DNA of 33,246 bases from Streptomyces sp. (GCF_031181705.1 NZ_JAPSKN010000049.1:1-33246), one strand, 5' to 3'; positions 15,624 through 26,385 are shown, numbered from the stretch's first letter. The notes: a model not told the origin generated them from the sequence alone. A program made the numbers and translations.

Positions 15624-17180
15624 ATGACGACGAACGAACCCCCTCCCTCCCTCGCCGGCCGGCGCGAATGGACCGCGCTGGGCGTGCTGATGCTCCCGCT
15701 GCTCCTGGTCTCCATGGACGTCTCCGTCCTCTACTTCGCGGTCCCGGAGATCAGCGCCGACCTGGCACCCTCCGGCACCCAGCAGCTGTGGATCTTCGAC
15801 ATCTACGCCTTCGTCCTGGCCGGCCTGCTGATGACGATGGGCGCGCTCGGCGACCGCATCGGCCGCCGCCGGCTCCTGCTGATCGGCGCGGCCGCCTTCG
15901 GCGCCGCCTCCCTGGCCGCCGCGTACGCCCACAGCGCCGAGGCCCTGATCGCGGCCCGCGCGGTCCTCGGCATCGGCGGCGCGACCCTGATGCCCTCCAC
16001 CCTGGCGCTGGTCCGCACGATGTTCACCGACCCCGAGCAGCGGGCGAAGGCCATCGCCCTGTGGTCCGGCGTGATGACCGGCGGCGTCGCGCTCGGCTCG
16101 GTGATGAGCGGCGTGCTCGTGGAGTGGTTCTGGTGGGGTTCGGTCTTCCTGGTCAACCTGCCGGCGATGGCCCTGCTGCTGGTCCTCGGCCCGGTCCTGC
16201 TGCCCGAGTCGCGGGACCCCTCGCCGGGTCGCTTCGACTGGCTGAGCGTGCCGCTGTCGATGGCGGCGGTGCTCCCGGTGATCTACGGCCTGAAGGAGAT
16301 CGCGTCCGAGGGCTGGAACGTGCGGTACGTCGTCTCGATCACCGTCGGCCTGCTCTTCGCGGCCCTCTTCGTCCACCGTCAGCGCACGTCGGCCTCCCCG
16401 ATGATCCCGCCGGCCCTCTTCCGCAACCGGGGTCTCGGGCCCGCCGTCGTGCTGAACCTGCTCTCCCTGTTCGCGATGATGGGCTCGGCGTTCTTCACCA
16501 CCCAGTACATCCAGTCGGTGCTGGGCAAGAGCGCCCTCGAGGCCTCGCTGTGGGCCCTGCTCCCGTCCGTGCCGATCGGCATGGCCGCCCCGGTCACGGC
16601 CCAGTTGGTGCGCAGGGGCCTGTCCCGCATCGTGGTCGTCACGTCGGGCTTCGTGATCGCCGCGGGCGGCTACGTCCTGCTGGGCGTCGCGGGGCCGGAT
16701 TCCATGGCGGTGGTGCTGACGGCCTGCGCTGTCCTGGCCTTCGGCATCGTGATGGTGATGACCCAGGTGATGGACCTGGCCATGGGAGCGGCCCCGGTGG
16801 AACGGGCGGCCACGGCCTCGTCCCTGATGGAGACCGGCGCGGAGTTCGGCGGCGCGCTGGGCATGGCGGTCCTGGGCTCGATCGGCACGGCGGTCTACCG
16901 CCAGGAGATGCCCGGCTCGGCCCCGGCCCCCGCCCACGAGACGCTGGGCGGCGCGCTGGCCGTGGCCGAGCGGCTGCCGGGGCGCGCAGGGGACGCCCTG
17001 GCGGCGACGGCCCGGGAGGCCTTCACCAGCGGAATGAACGGGGCGGCGCTCGCGGGGGCGGCGGTGCTGCTGGGCGCGGCGGTGTTCGCGGCGCTCACGC
17101 TCCGGCGGGCCCCCGGCTTCCGGGGGCCGGACACCCGGAACGCCGGACAGGCCGAGAAACTCAGCCCGTCCGGCGTCTGA
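15624..17180 (+). CDS. DHA2-type (14-helix) MFS drug exporter
   Basis: This 518-residue membrane protein has about 14 hydrophobic segments, the size of the EmrB/QacA group. Early motifs include MDVSVLYFAVPEISADL, then the cytoplasmic loop GALGDRIGRRRLLLIGA (motif A) and RAVLGIGGATLMPSTLALVRTMF (motif C-like). It should expel small hydrophobic or cationic compounds by proton exchange. Its only neighbour in function is the divergent TetR gene. The substrate cannot be read from sequence; nothing in the window makes an antibiotic. It ends at a convergent hairpin shared with serA. Confidence 0.92.
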   Translation: MTTNEPPPSLAGRREWTALGVLMLPLLLVSMDVSVLYFAVPEISADLAPSGTQQLWIFDIYAFVLAGLLMTMGALGDRIGRRRLLLIGAAAFGAASLAAAYAHSAEALIAARAVLGIGGATLMPSTLALVRTMFTDPEQRAKAIALWSGVMTGGVALGSVMSGVLVEWFWWGSVFLVNLPAMALLLVLGPVLLPESRDPSPGRFDWLSVPLSMAAVLPVIYGLKEIASEGWNVRYVVSITVGLLFAALFVHRQRTSASPMIPPALFRNRGLGPAVVLNLLSLFAMMGSAFFTTQYIQSVLGKSALEASLWALLPSVPIGMAAPVTAQLVRRGLSRIVVVTSGFVIAAGGYVLLGVAGPDSMAVVLTACAVLAFGIVMVMTQVMDLAMGAAPVERAATASSLMETGAEFGGALGMAVLGSIGTAVYRQEMPGSAPAPAHETLGGALAVAERLPGRAGDALAATAREAFTSGMNGAALAGAAVLLGAAVFAALTLRRAPGFRGPDTRNAGQAEKLSPSGV

Positions 17181-17192
17181 GCGACGAACAGG

Positions 17193-17213
17193 CCCGGGGG
17201 CACGGCCCCCGGG
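17193..17213. terminator. Bidirectional terminator hairpin
   Basis: Perfect 9-bp stem CCCGGGGGC / GCCCCCGGG with loop ACG, between the convergent ends of the MFS gene and serA. Confidence 0.82.
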
Positions 17214-17217
17214 AAGG

Positions 17218-18807
17218 TCAGGCCAGGTTCACCGAGCGGGCGGACGTGGCACCGATCTCCGCGGCCACCTCGGCCAGTACCGAGGCGGTCACCGTGTCGT
17301 CCACGGTGAGGACGGCCAGCGCCTCGCCGCCGACGGCCGCCCGCGCGACCTGCATGCCGGCGATGTTGATGCCCGCCTCACCCAGGATGCGGCCGACCGT
17401 GCCGACGACACCCGGGCGGTCCTCGTAGCGCAGCACCACCATGTGGTCGGCGAGCGCGAGGTCCACGTCGTAGTCCCCGACGGCGACGATCTTCTGCAGG
17501 TGCTTGGGGCCGGCCAGCGTGCCGGAGACCGACACCTCCTCGCCGTCGGCGAGGGTGCCGCGCACCGTGACGACGTTGCGGTGCTCGGTCGCCTCGGAGC
17601 TGGTGGTCAGCCGCACCTCGACCCCGCGCTCCTGGGCGAACAGCGGGGCGTTCACGTACGACACCGTCTCGTCGACGACGTCCTCGAAGACGCCCTTGAG
17701 GGCGGACAGCTCCAGTACCTTCACGTCGTGCTGGGTGATCTCGCCGTAGACCTCGACGTCGAGGCGGACCGCGACCTCACCGGCGAGCGCCGTGAAGATC
17801 CGGCCCAGCCGCTCGGCGAGCGGCAGACCCGGCTTGACGTCCTCGGCGATGACACCGCCCTGCACGTTCACCGCGTCCGGCACCAGCTCACCGGCGAGGG
17901 CGAGGCGCACCGAGCGGGCGACGGCGATCCCCGCCTTCTCCTGCGCCTCGTCCGTGGAGGCGCCGAGGTGCGGGGTGGCGACGACCTGGTCGAACTCGAA
18001 CAGCGGGGAGTCCGTGCAGGGCTCCTTCGCGTACACGTCGAGACCGGCGCCGGCGACCCGGCCCTCCTTCAGCGCCGAGTACAGCGCCTCCTCGTCGACG
18101 ATCCCGCCGCGCGCGGCGTTGACGATCCGCACGCTGGGCTTGACCTTGCGCAGGGCCTCGTCGCCGATCAGACCGAGGGTCTCGGGCGTCTTGGGGAGGT
18201 GGACGGTGATGAAGTCGGAGACCTCCAGCAGCTCGTCCAGCGACAGCACCTTCACACCCATCTGCGCGGCCCGGGCGGGCTGCACGTACGGGTCGTAGGC
18301 GACGACCTTCATGCCGAAGGCGGACATGCGCTGCGCGACGAGCGCGCCGATGCGGCCGAGGCCGACGACGCCGAGGGTCTTCTCGGCCAGCTCGACACCC
18401 GTGTACTTGCTGCGCTTCCACTCGCCGTTCTTCAGCGCGGCGTTGGCCTGCGGGATGTTGCGGGCGGTGGCGAGCAGCAGACCGCAGGCCAGCTCGGCGG
18501 CGGTCACGATGTTCGAGGTGGGGGCGTTGACGACCATCACGCCGGCCTTGGTGGCGGCGGAGACGTCCACGTTGTCCAGGCCGACGCCGGCTCGTGCGAC
18601 GACCTTGAGCTTCTTCGCGGCGGCGATCGCCTCGGCGTCGACCTTGGTGGCCGAACGGATCAGGATCGCGTCCACATCGGCGATGGCGGGGAGCAGTTCG
18701 GCTCGGTCCGCGCCGTTGCAGTGCCGGATCTCGAAGTCCGGGCCCAGCGCGTCGACGGTGGCGGGCGACAGCTCTTCAGCGATGAGTACGACGGGTTTCG
18801 AGCTCAC
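17218..18807 (-). CDS. serA: D-3-phosphoglycerate dehydrogenase
   Basis: The 529-residue protein starts at the GTG complementary to 18805-18807, where GAGG lies six bases upstream and the usual N-terminus (SSKPVVLIAEELSPATVDALG) begins; the frame is open 76 codons further upstream but reads as Arg/Ser/Pro filler. The NAD fold carries TLGVVGLGRIGALVAQR, the catalytic arginine is in NAARGGIVDEEAL, and the His/Glu pair is in the DVYAKEP and TPHLGAST blocks. After the catalytic domain come an intervening domain and a C-terminal ACT domain (VVLRYEDRPGVVGTVGRILGEAGINIAGMQV), the long type that is sensitive to serine. It commits 3-phosphoglycerate to serine synthesis. A long untranslated leader precedes it. 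Confidence 0.96.
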   Translation of the reverse strand: MSSKPVVLIAEELSPATVDALGPDFEIRHCNGADRAELLPAIADVDAILIRSATKVDAEAIAAAKKLKVVARAGVGLDNVDVSAATKAGVMVVNAPTSNIVTAAELACGLLLATARNIPQANAALKNGEWKRSKYTGVELAEKTLGVVGLGRIGALVAQRMSAFGMKVVAYDPYVQPARAAQMGVKVLSLDELLEVSDFITVHLPKTPETLGLIGDEALRKVKPSVRIVNAARGGIVDEEALYSALKEGRVAGAGLDVYAKEPCTDSPLFEFDQVVATPHLGASTDEAQEKAGIAVARSVRLALAGELVPDAVNVQGGVIAEDVKPGLPLAERLGRIFTALAGEVAVRLDVEVYGEITQHDVKVLELSALKGVFEDVVDETVSYVNAPLFAQERGVEVRLTTSSEATEHRNVVTVRGTLADGEEVSVSGTLAGPKHLQKIVAVGDYDVDLALADHMVVLRYEDRPGVVGTVGRILGEAGINIAGMQVARAAVGGEALAVLTVDDTVTASVLAEVAAEIGATSARSVNLA

Positions 18808-18905
18808 GTGAGTCCTCACAAGTCCAGTGCTGCGGACGGCCGTCCCGACGGCCGCAGGCGGTGGAGGGGTGGAGCGGCGCCGGAGAGGTGCGGTGCGTTC
18901 CCGCG

Positions 18906-19000
18906 TCGTCCGGTGCGTGCTCTCGGTGTGCCGGGCGGAGGTCCTCGTAGCGGAGCTACCAGGGCCTTCGTCCGGTGCGGCGAGAGTGCGTGCCGGGCGG
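18906..19000. repeat. Two pairs of direct repeats, 62 bp apart, in the serA leader
   Basis: TCGTCCGGTGCG occurs at 18906-18917 and 18968-18979, and GTGCCGGGCGG at 18928-18938 and 18990-19000; both pairs are offset by exactly 62 bp. The segments between them are not alike but are complementary: CTCTCG (18920-18925) in the first copy and CGAGAG (18981-18986) in the second. Confidence 0.6.
18939..18967 (-). other. Imperfect hairpin in the serA leader
   Basis: Arms of 13 bases with 11 pairs and a TCC loop on the transcript strand (AGGCCCTGGTAGC / GCTACGAGGACCT). It lies inside the CTCTCG/CGAGAG pair, so a larger folded domain is possible. Confidence 0.5.
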
Positions 19001-19148
19001 CGTGGGGGCGTGCCTGCACTTCCCCGGTGTCGCATGGCCGCGTGGAAGACGCACGACGCTGTGGGCCTGACGCGTATACATGCAGCAGTGTAGTGGTGCG
19101 GCGGGGGCCGTTCCGCGTCTCGGCGGAAGGATCACCCGGACGGGAAAA

Positions 19149-19184
19149 GGGCCCGGCCGAGGCGTCGGTGCCGCGGCCGGGCCC
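19149..19184 (-). terminator. Intrinsic terminator of ilvC
   Basis: The 11-bp stem GGGCCCGGCCG / CGGCCGGGCCC is followed on the ilvC-sense strand by TTTT within CCTTTTCCC, just past the ilvC stop. Confidence 0.82.
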
Positions 19185-19190
19185 GGGGGC

Positions 19191-20835
<1,645 letters not shown>

Positions 20836-20871
20836 GGTCTGCTTCCTCTGCTTGAAAGTCCTGGACGGCTC

Positions 20872-22716
20872 TCAGTCGTCCTCGTTGTCGCCGAAGTCGG
20901 GGCGGACGTCCCGGGCGGCCATGATCTCGTCGTTGGAGGTGCCGGCGGCGACCATCGGCCAGACCATGGCGTCCTCGTGGACGATGAAGTCGACGACGAC
21001 GGGGCGGTCGTTGATGGCGTTCGCCTCCTCGATGACCTTGTCGAGGTCGTCCGGGGACTCGCAGCGGATGGCGTGGCAGCCCATGGCCTCCGACAGCTTC
21101 ACGAAGTCGGGGACGCGGGTGCCCCGGGCCTGCGGGTTGACGTCGTCCGGGCCGGAGTGCAGGACGGTGTTGGAGTACCGCTGGTTGTAGAAGAGGGTCT
21201 GCCACTGGCGGACCATCCCGAGGGCGCCGTTGTTGATGACGGCCACCTTGATCGGGATGTTGTTCAGGGCGCAGGTGGTGAGCTCCTGGTTGGTCATCTG
21301 GAAGCAACCGTCGCCGTCGATGGCCCAGACGGCCCGGTCGGGGGCTCCGGCCTTGGCGCCCATGGCGGCCGGGACGGCGTAGCCCATCGTTCCGGCGCCG
21401 CCGGAGTTGAGCCAGGTGCCGGGCCTGTCGTACTCGATGAAGTGGGCGGCCCACATCTGGTGCTGGCCGACGCCCGCCGCGAAGATCGTGCCCTCGGGGG
21501 CCAGCTGCCCGATGCGCTCGATGACCGCCTGCGGGGACAGCGAGCCGTCGCCGGGCTGGTCGTAGCCGAGGGGGTAGGTCTCGCGCCAGCGGTTCAGGTC
21601 GTTCCACCACATGCCGTAGTCGCCCTGGTGGCCCTCGCTGTGCTCCTTCTGCACGGCCTGGATCAGGTCGGCGATGACCTCGCGGGCGTCGCCGACGATC
21701 GGGACGTCGGCGGCGCGGTTCTTGCCGATCTCGGCCGGGTCGATGTCCGCGTGGACGATCTTGGCCAAGGGCGCGAAGCTGTCCAGCTTGCCGGTGACAC
21801 GGTCGTCGAAGCGCGCGCCGAGGGCGACGATCAGGTCGGCCTTCTGCAGGGCGGTGACGGCGGCCACCGAGCCGTGCATGCCGGGCATGCCCAGGTGCTG
21901 CGGGTGCTTGTCGGGGAACGCGCCGAGCGCCATCAGCGTGGTGGTGACGGGCGCGCCGGTCAGCTCGGCGAGGACCTTCAGCTCGGCGGTGGCCTTGGCC
22001 TTGAGCACCCCGCCGCCGACGTAGAGCACGGGCCGGCGGGCCTGGGTGATCAGCTTGGCGGCCTCGCGGATCTGCTTGGCGTGCGGCTTGGTCACCGGGC
22101 GGTAGCCGGGCAGGTCCATGACGGGCGGCCAGGAGAAGGTCGTCTTCGCCTGGAGGGCGTCCTTGGCGATGTCGACCAGGACCGGGCCCGGCCGGCCGGT
22201 GGAGGCGATGTGGAAGGCCTGCGCGATGATCCGCGGGATGTCCTCCGCCTTGGTCACGAGGAAGTTGTGCTTGGTGATCGGCATGGTGATGCCGACGATG
22301 TCCGCCTCCTGGAAGGCGTCCGTGCCGATCGCCTTGGACGCCACCTGGCCGGTGATCGCGACCAGCGGCACGGAGTCCATGTGCGCGTCGGCGATCGGGG
22401 TGACCAGGTTGGTGGCGCCGGGGCCCGAGGTCGCCATGCAGACGCCGACCCGGCCGGTGGCCTGCGCGTAGCCGGTGGCGGCGTGTCCGGCGCCCTGCTC
22501 GTGGCGGACCAGGACGTGGCGCACCCTGGTGGAGTCCATCAGCGGGTCGTAGGCCGGGAGGATCGCACCGCCGGGAATGCCGAATACCGTGTCGGCGCCG
22601 ACCTCCTCGAGAGAGCGGATGAGGGACTGCGCGCCCGTCACCTGCTCGGGGGCGGAGTGTCCTCCGGATCGGGGCCGGGGCTGCGGGTGGTGGGCCCCGG
22701 TGGCCTGCTCGGTCAT
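20872..22716 (-). CDS. ilvB: Acetohydroxyacid synthase large catalytic subunit
   Basis: A 614-residue thiamine-diphosphate enzyme. I start it at the ATG complementary to 22714-22716; an ATG two codons earlier (22722) sits too close to the AGAAGAGA ribosome site. The catalytic glutamate is in [17 protein letters not shown], the diphosphate-magnesium motif is [12 protein letters not shown]...[12 protein letters not shown], and FAD/substrate blocks such as [12 protein letters not shown] and [11 protein letters not shown] are present. The first ~25 residues are a Pro/Ser/His-rich tail outside the fold. It joins two pyruvates, or pyruvate and 2-ketobutyrate, in the first shared step for Val, Leu and Ile. 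It is preceded by a leader peptide and attenuator. Confidence 0.97.
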   Translation of the reverse strand: MTEQATGAHHPQPRPRSGGHSAPEQVTGAQSLIRSLEEVGADTVFGIPGGAILPAYDPLMDSTRVRHVLVRHEQGAGHAATGYAQATGRVGVCMATSGPGATNLVTPIADAHMDSVPLVAITGQVASKAIGTDAFQEADIVGITMPITKHNFLVTKAEDIPRIIAQAFHIASTGRPGPVLVDIAKDALQAKTTFSWPPVMDLPGYRPVTKPHAKQIREAAKLITQARRPVLYVGGGVLKAKATAELKVLAELTGAPVTTTLMALGAFPDKHPQHLGMPGMHGSVAAVTALQKADLIVALGARFDDRVTGKLDSFAPLAKIVHADIDPAEIGKNRAADVPIVGDAREVIADLIQAVQKEHSEGHQGDYGMWWNDLNRWRETYPLGYDQPGDGSLSPQAVIERIGQLAPEGTIFAAGVGQHQMWAAHFIEYDRPGTWLNSGGAGTMGYAVPAAMGAKAGAPDRAVWAIDGDGCFQMTNQELTTCALNNIPIKVAVINNGALGMVRQWQTLFYNQRYSNTVLHSGPDDVNPQARGTRVPDFVKLSEAMGCHAIRCESPDDLDKVIEEANAINDRPVVVDFIVHEDAMVWPMVAAGTSNDEIMAARDVRPDFGDNEDD

Positions 22717-22797
22717 CGGCATTCTCTTCTCAGACGCTGAGGGTTTTTGCGAGGTTTGTGCGGTCTTCAACTGCTGCACGGAGGGCGTCTGTGCAAC

Positions 22798-22831
22798 AAA
22801 AAACCCCTCGTGCCATAAGGCAAGCGAGGGG
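22798..22831 (-). terminator. ilvB transcription attenuator
   Basis: On the ilvB-sense strand CCCCTCG and CGAGGGG (plus 22804-22810 and 22825-22831) form a stem, with an inner TGCC/GGCA extension. It is followed directly by six T (22803 down to 22798). This is a textbook intrinsic terminator placed about 80 bases before the ilvB ATG and 41 past the leader-peptide stop. Confidence 0.92.
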
Positions 22832-22849
22832 AGCGCGCCGGGTGGGTCA

Positions 22850-22870
22850 GCTGAGCGGTCGAGGCTCAGC
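22850..22870 (-). promoter_or_regulatory. Leader hairpin (pause or anti-antiterminator) of ilvB
   Basis: A perfect 7-bp stem GCTGAGC / GCTCAGC with loop CTCGACC (transcript strand) begins directly after the leader-peptide stop. Its place between leader peptide and terminator fits the alternative-structure element of an attenuator. Confidence 0.65.
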
Positions 22871-22871
22871 G

Positions 22872-22913
22872 TCAGCCGACGCGCTTTCCAAGTACGAGAA
22901 TTCGGGTGCGCAT
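22872..22913 (-). CDS. ilvB leader peptide (13 aa)
   Basis: The frame reads [13 protein letters not shown] and stops. It holds consecutive Ile-Leu-Val-Leu codons (ATT CTC GTA CTT, complement 22890-22901). This is the ilvB leader peptide I know from other Streptomyces. Translation through these codons, or stalling for lack of charged tRNA, decides whether the downstream terminator forms. A GGGAGGG ribosome site lies eight bases before the ATG. It is read from the sequence itself and was too short to appear among long frames. Confidence 0.93.
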   Translation of the reverse strand: MRTRILVLGKRVG

Positions 22914-22920
22914 GGCACAG

Positions 22921-22950
22921 ACCCTCCCCCCGGCACGCACTCACTGTCAA
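22921..22950 (-). promoter_or_regulatory. Candidate ilvB promoter
   Basis: TTGACA (complement 22945-22950) is a perfect -35 and overlaps the stop codon of the upstream GGDEF gene. With an 18-bp spacer the -10 would be GAGGGT, which overlaps the leader-peptide ribosome site. So either the -10 is weak or the leader mRNA is nearly leaderless. The -35 is clear, the rest is not. Confidence 0.4.
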
Positions 22951-25900
22951 GTGGGTGGGACGGGAGTCTCATTATGTGAACGGAGGGCCGTGCCGCCTCC
23001 GATGACGGCGGACACGTTCGTGCTGTACACCCGCCCGGCGCCGCCCGCGAGTGCCGGTTGGGCCGGTGCGTGCGGCAGCGGGTAGTGGCCGCCCGCGAGC
23101 GCCCGGCGCAGCCGGTACTCGTCCAGCGGCCCGGAGAACGCCATGCCCTGCCCGTGGGTGCAGCCCATCGCGCGCAGGGCGACGACCTGCTCGGGCAGGT
23201 CGACCCCCTCGGCCACGGACTGCAGCCCGAGGTCACCGGCGATGCGCAGCAGCCCGCTGGTGATCTTGTGCAGGCGCGCGGACTCGACGACGCCCTCGAC
23301 CAGACCGCGGTCCAGCTTGAGGATGTCGACGGGCAGCCTCCTGAGGGCCGTGATCGCCGCACAGCCGCTGCCGAACCCGTCCAGCGCGATCCGTACGCCG
23401 ACCCGCCGCAGGGCGCCCAGGCGGCGCTCCAGCTCGTCCAGCGGGACCCTCGGGTCCGCGTCGGACAGCTCGATGACCAGCGAGCCGGACGGCAGGCCGT
23501 GCCGGGTGAGCAACGCCTCGATCGTGCCGAGCGGCAGGGACTTGTCCACGAGCCGGCGGGCGCTCATCCGGACGGCGACCGGCACGGACAGCCCGGTCGC
23601 GTGCCGCTCGGCGGCCTGCTCGACGGCCTCCTCGATCATCCAGCGGCCCAGCGCGGCGGTCTTGTCGCTGTCCTCGGCGACGCGCAGGAACTCCGCCGGG
23701 GTGAAGAGCACCCCCTGGGAGGAGCGCCAGCGCGCCTGCGCGGACACCGAGGTGATCCGGCCGTCCTCCAGGCACACCACCGGCTGGTGCAGCAGGGCGA
23801 ACTCGCCGTCGTGCAGTGCGGCCCGCAGGCGGGTGGCCAGCTCCGCCTTGCGGACGACGTCCTGCTGCATCTGCGGCTTGTACAGCTCGACGCGGCCCTT
23901 GCCGCCGGCCTTGGCCCGGTACATCGCGAGGTCCGCGTTGCGCAGCAGCTCGCCCGCGCCGAGGCCGGCTTCCGCGAAGGCCACGCCGATGGAGGCGTTG
24001 ACGCGGACATCGTTGCCGTCGATGAGGTAGGGCTGGGACAGCGTGGTCCTGAGGCGGTCGGCGAGCTCCAGGATGTGCCGCTCCCGGGCCTGACGGTCGC
24101 GGGTGTTGTCCCCGACGATCAGGGCCGCGAACTCGTCCCCGCCGAGCCGGGCGGCGGTGTCGCCCTGGCGGACCGAGTCCTGCAGCCTGCGGGCGGCCTG
24201 GACGAGCAGTTCGTCCCCGGCCTGGTGCCCGATGGTGTCGTTGACGGCCTTGAAGCCGTCGAGGTCGATGAAGAGCACCGCCGTGTTCCGCAGGGCCAGG
24301 CCCCGGTCGGAGGCGCGGCGGCCCGACAGCGCGTGCTGGACGCGCTTGGTGAACAGGGCGCGGTTGGGCAGGTCCGTGAGCGGGTCGTGCTCGGCGTTGT
24401 GCTGCAACTGGGCCTGCAGACGCACCCGTTCGGTCACGTCCCTGCTGTTGAAGATGAGACCGCCGTGATGGCGGTTGACGGTCGACTCGACGTTCAGCCA
24501 GCCTCCGTCACCCGACCGGAAGCGGCACTCGATGCGCGTGGTCGGCTCCTCGACCGGGTTGGCGGCGAGGAACCTGCGTACCTCGTGCACGACGCAGCCG
24601 AGGTCTTCCGGGTGGATGAGATGGGCCAGTTCCGTGCCCACCAGCTCCTCCGCCGGGCGGCCGTAGACACCGGCGGCGGCCGGGGAGACGTACCTGAGGA
24701 CACCGCTGGGGGCGGCGATCATGATGACGTCGCTGGAGCCCTGGACCAGGGAGCGGAAGTGGTTCTCCTTCTGCGCCAGTTCCTGGGTGAGGGTGATGTT
24801 GTCGAGCAGCATGATGCCCTGGCGCACGACCAGCGCGAGCACGACCGTGCCCCCGGTGAGCAGGACCACGCGGTCGACGCTGCGGCCGTTGAGGACGTTG
24901 TAGAGGATCCCCAGGGTGCACACGGCGGCCGCGAGATACGGCGTGAGCGCGGCGAGGGAGCCGGCGATGGGCCGGGCGGCCGGGTAGCGGCCGAGATCCC
25001 CGCCGGGCAGGGCCAGGGGGTGGTGGGGCCCGCTGCGCTGTCCGGGCACGTGCTCGTGCACCACGCGGGTGTGCCCCGCGCCGCCGTGCCGGTCCGGACC
25101 GTGCCGGTCGCCCTCCGCCGCGCGCGGCGTGGCCCACGGGGCGTACGCCAGGAGCAGGGAGCCCGCGAACCAGCCCGCGTCGAGCAACTGGCCGGAGCGG
25201 TAGTCGTGGTGCATCAGCGGCGAGGTGAACAGGGCGTCGCACATGACGGTCAGGGCGAGCGCGCCGATGGCGGTGTTGACCGCCGAGCGGTTCACCGCGG
25301 ACCGCCGGAAGTGCAGCGCGAGCACCATGCTGACCAGCGCGATGTCCAGCAGCGGGTACGCCAGCGACAGCGCCGTGTGCGCCACGCCGGGCCCTTCGGT
25401 TTTCGCGGCCTGGGCGAGGGCGAGGCTCCAGGCCAGGGTCAGCAACGAGCCGCCGATGAGCCAGGCGTCGAGCCCCAGGCAGACCCAGCCGGCCTTGGTC
25501 ACCGGCCGTTTGGCGAGGACCAGCAGCCCGACGATCGCGGGCGGCGCGAAGCACAGGAAGAACAGGTCGGCGTAGCTGGGGCTGGGCACGGGCAGGCCCA
25601 GGACCACCTCGTACCACCCCCAGACCAGGTTGCCCAGGGACGCCATGGCCGAGGAGAGGCCGAACAGCAGCCAGGCGGACCGGAAGCGGGTGCAGCGGCT
25701 GCGGGCGTAGAGGAAGCACGACACGGAGGCGGTGGCCGCCGCGGCGCTCAGCCCGAAGTCGCCCATGATCAGGGCCATCCCGCGCGAGCCCCAGCCGAAC
25801 GCGGCACCGACCGCATATCCCGCGCAGGTCAGGGCGAGGACGAGTTGGAGGGCAGCGCCCGGCCGGCGACCGGGGGCCGGCGTGCGGGGCGGCAGCGCGC

Positions 25901-26216
25901 TCGGGGCCGGAGGCTGTGCCCGCAGCGCTCCGTCCAGCGTGGTGCTCGGGGGCGCGCTCACCGGACCCTCCCGGTCCGCGTCGCTCCCGGGTGTCGCGGG
26001 CGCCGGTGGACCGGCTGGGCCTGCCTCCTGCGGCTGCCGGGCCTGCGGCGGTGATGGCTGTGATCGGTGTGGTGGTCGCTGTGATGGGTGCGGTGGCCGC
26101 CGTGATCGGCGTGCCGGCCGCGTCTGCCCGCGGCCGTCCGCCAGGGTCGCCGCCGGCAGCCCCGCCCCGTCGGATCGCTCGTCCATAGGCCGTGCATCGC
26201 CTGTCGCCCCCCTCAC
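22947..26216 (-). CDS. Membrane-bound PAS-GGDEF-degenerate EAL protein (cyclic-di-GMP signalling)
   Basis: A 1089-residue protein from the GTG complementary to 26214-26216, which overlaps the stop of a short upstream frame; an ATG ten codons later is an alternative. Residues 1-118 are Pro/Arg/Ser-rich. Then come about eight to ten membrane helices (~120-480), a PAS domain (~500-610: [23 protein letters not shown]), GGDEF (~615-780) and EAL (~800-1045). The GGDEF site is intact ([11 protein letters not shown], 692-696), with [23 protein letters not shown] before it, so diguanylate cyclase activity is plausible. The EAL half has lost its motif: residues 826-828 read AQA, and later blocks read ELSD and [11 protein letters not shown], while KLDR and GQGMAFSGP remain. 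Phosphodiesterase activity is therefore doubtful. It is the gene before ilvB; the ilvB -35 overlaps its stop. Confidence 0.9.
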   Translation of the reverse strand: MRGATGDARPMDERSDGAGLPAATLADGRGQTRPARRSRRPPHPSQRPPHRSQPSPPQARQPQEAGPAGPPAPATPGSDADREGPVSAPPSTTLDGALRAQPPAPSALPPRTPAPGRRPGAALQLVLALTCAGYAVGAAFGWGSRGMALIMGDFGLSAAAATASVSCFLYARSRCTRFRSAWLLFGLSSAMASLGNLVWGWYEVVLGLPVPSPSYADLFFLCFAPPAIVGLLVLAKRPVTKAGWVCLGLDAWLIGGSLLTLAWSLALAQAAKTEGPGVAHTALSLAYPLLDIALVSMVLALHFRRSAVNRSAVNTAIGALALTVMCDALFTSPLMHHDYRSGQLLDAGWFAGSLLLAYAPWATPRAAEGDRHGPDRHGGAGHTRVVHEHVPGQRSGPHHPLALPGGDLGRYPAARPIAGSLAALTPYLAAAVCTLGILYNVLNGRSVDRVVLLTGGTVVLALVVRQGIMLLDNITLTQELAQKENHFRSLVQGSSDVIMIAAPSGVLRYVSPAAAGVYGRPAEELVGTELAHLIHPEDLGCVVHEVRRFLAANPVEEPTTRIECRFRSGDGGWLNVESTVNRHHGGLIFNSRDVTERVRLQAQLQHNAEHDPLTDLPNRALFTKRVQHALSGRRASDRGLALRNTAVLFIDLDGFKAVNDTIGHQAGDELLVQAARRLQDSVRQGDTAARLGGDEFAALIVGDNTRDRQARERHILELADRLRTTLSQPYLIDGNDVRVNASIGVAFAEAGLGAGELLRNADLAMYRAKAGGKGRVELYKPQMQQDVVRKAELATRLRAALHDGEFALLHQPVVCLEDGRITSVSAQARWRSSQGVLFTPAEFLRVAEDSDKTAALGRWMIEEAVEQAAERHATGLSVPVAVRMSARRLVDKSLPLGTIEALLTRHGLPSGSLVIELSDADPRVPLDELERRLGALRRVGVRIALDGFGSGCAAITALRRLPVDILKLDRGLVEGVVESARLHKITSGLLRIAGDLGLQSVAEGVDLPEQVVALRAMGCTHGQGMAFSGPLDEYRLRRALAGGHYPLPHAPAQPALAGGAGRVYSTNVSAVIGGGTALRSHNETPVPPT
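26051..26113. repeat. Three 21-bp tandem repeats in the N-terminal coding tail
   Basis: Units start at 26051, 26072 and 26093 and share the form GTG-x(6)-TGTGAT-GGTG-G (roughly two thirds identity). In the GGDEF-protein frame they code a seven-residue Pro/Arg/Ser repeat ([14 protein letters not shown], then a weaker copy) in the disordered tail. Length variation between strains is expected. Confidence 0.65.
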
Positions 26217-26302
26217 AGTCCTGCAGTGTCCGTCCCCGGCGCCGAACGTCCCCGGCGCAGCCCCTGTCGGGACGATACACCAGTCTCGTCACTCAGGGAC
26301 AT
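26213..26302 (-). CDS. Possible 29-codon upstream frame overlapping the GGDEF gene
   Basis: The frame begins at an ATG (complement 26300-26302) with GAGAG/AGAG upstream and ends at a TGA (26213-26215) that overlaps the GTG start of the GGDEF protein by four bases. The product starts MSLSDETGVSSRQG and is basic and Arg/Gly-rich, with no recognised family. It could couple translation of the membrane protein or be chance. Confidence 0.35.
   Translation of the reverse strand: MSLSDETGVSSRQGLRRGRSAPGTDTAGL
26289..26302. promoter_or_regulatory. BldD-like site upstream of the GGDEF/EAL gene
   Basis: TCACTCAGGGACAT fits the BldD pattern TnACnC(A/T)GnGTnAn except for A in place of the T after GnG. 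It lies 73-86 bp upstream of the GTG start. BldD is itself controlled by cyclic-di-GMP, so a BldD site before a cyclic-di-GMP gene makes biological sense. Confidence 0.45.
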
Positions 26303-26385
26303 AGGTTCTCTACTCTCCGTGACGATCAACAGATATATGAGTACCCACCGCGCCCGGAGGATTGCGGACGGTACTCGAAGGTCGG

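Larger units (their letters stand above)
18808..19148 (-). promoter_or_regulatory. serA upstream region / long structured leader
   Basis: This is 341 bp without a credible gene. TATACG (complement 19073-19078) is a candidate -10, which would give a leader of about 260 nt; no good -35 is visible. Next to the serA ribosome site is a hairpin at 18830-18857, with inner arms GGCCGTC/GACGGCC and outer arms CTGC/GCAG. Further upstream are the paired direct repeats and imperfect hairpin listed separately. I find no T-box sequence and no short leader peptide rich in Ser. Confidence 0.45.

Noticed and set aside
18808..19066. T-box riboswitch before serA (a TCC serine triplet sits in a hairpin loop)
   Set aside because: The AGGGTGGnACCGCG-type T-box consensus is absent and a three-base loop is too tight for codon reading.
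22947..23640. Active EAL phosphodiesterase domain
   Set aside because: The EAL motif itself is AQA and further metal or catalytic blocks are altered.
23058..26054. Plus-strand frame of ~1000 codons opposite the GGDEF gene
   Set aside because: Gln/Val/Gly-rich mirror frame; the minus strand carries PAS, GGDEF and EAL blocks in order.
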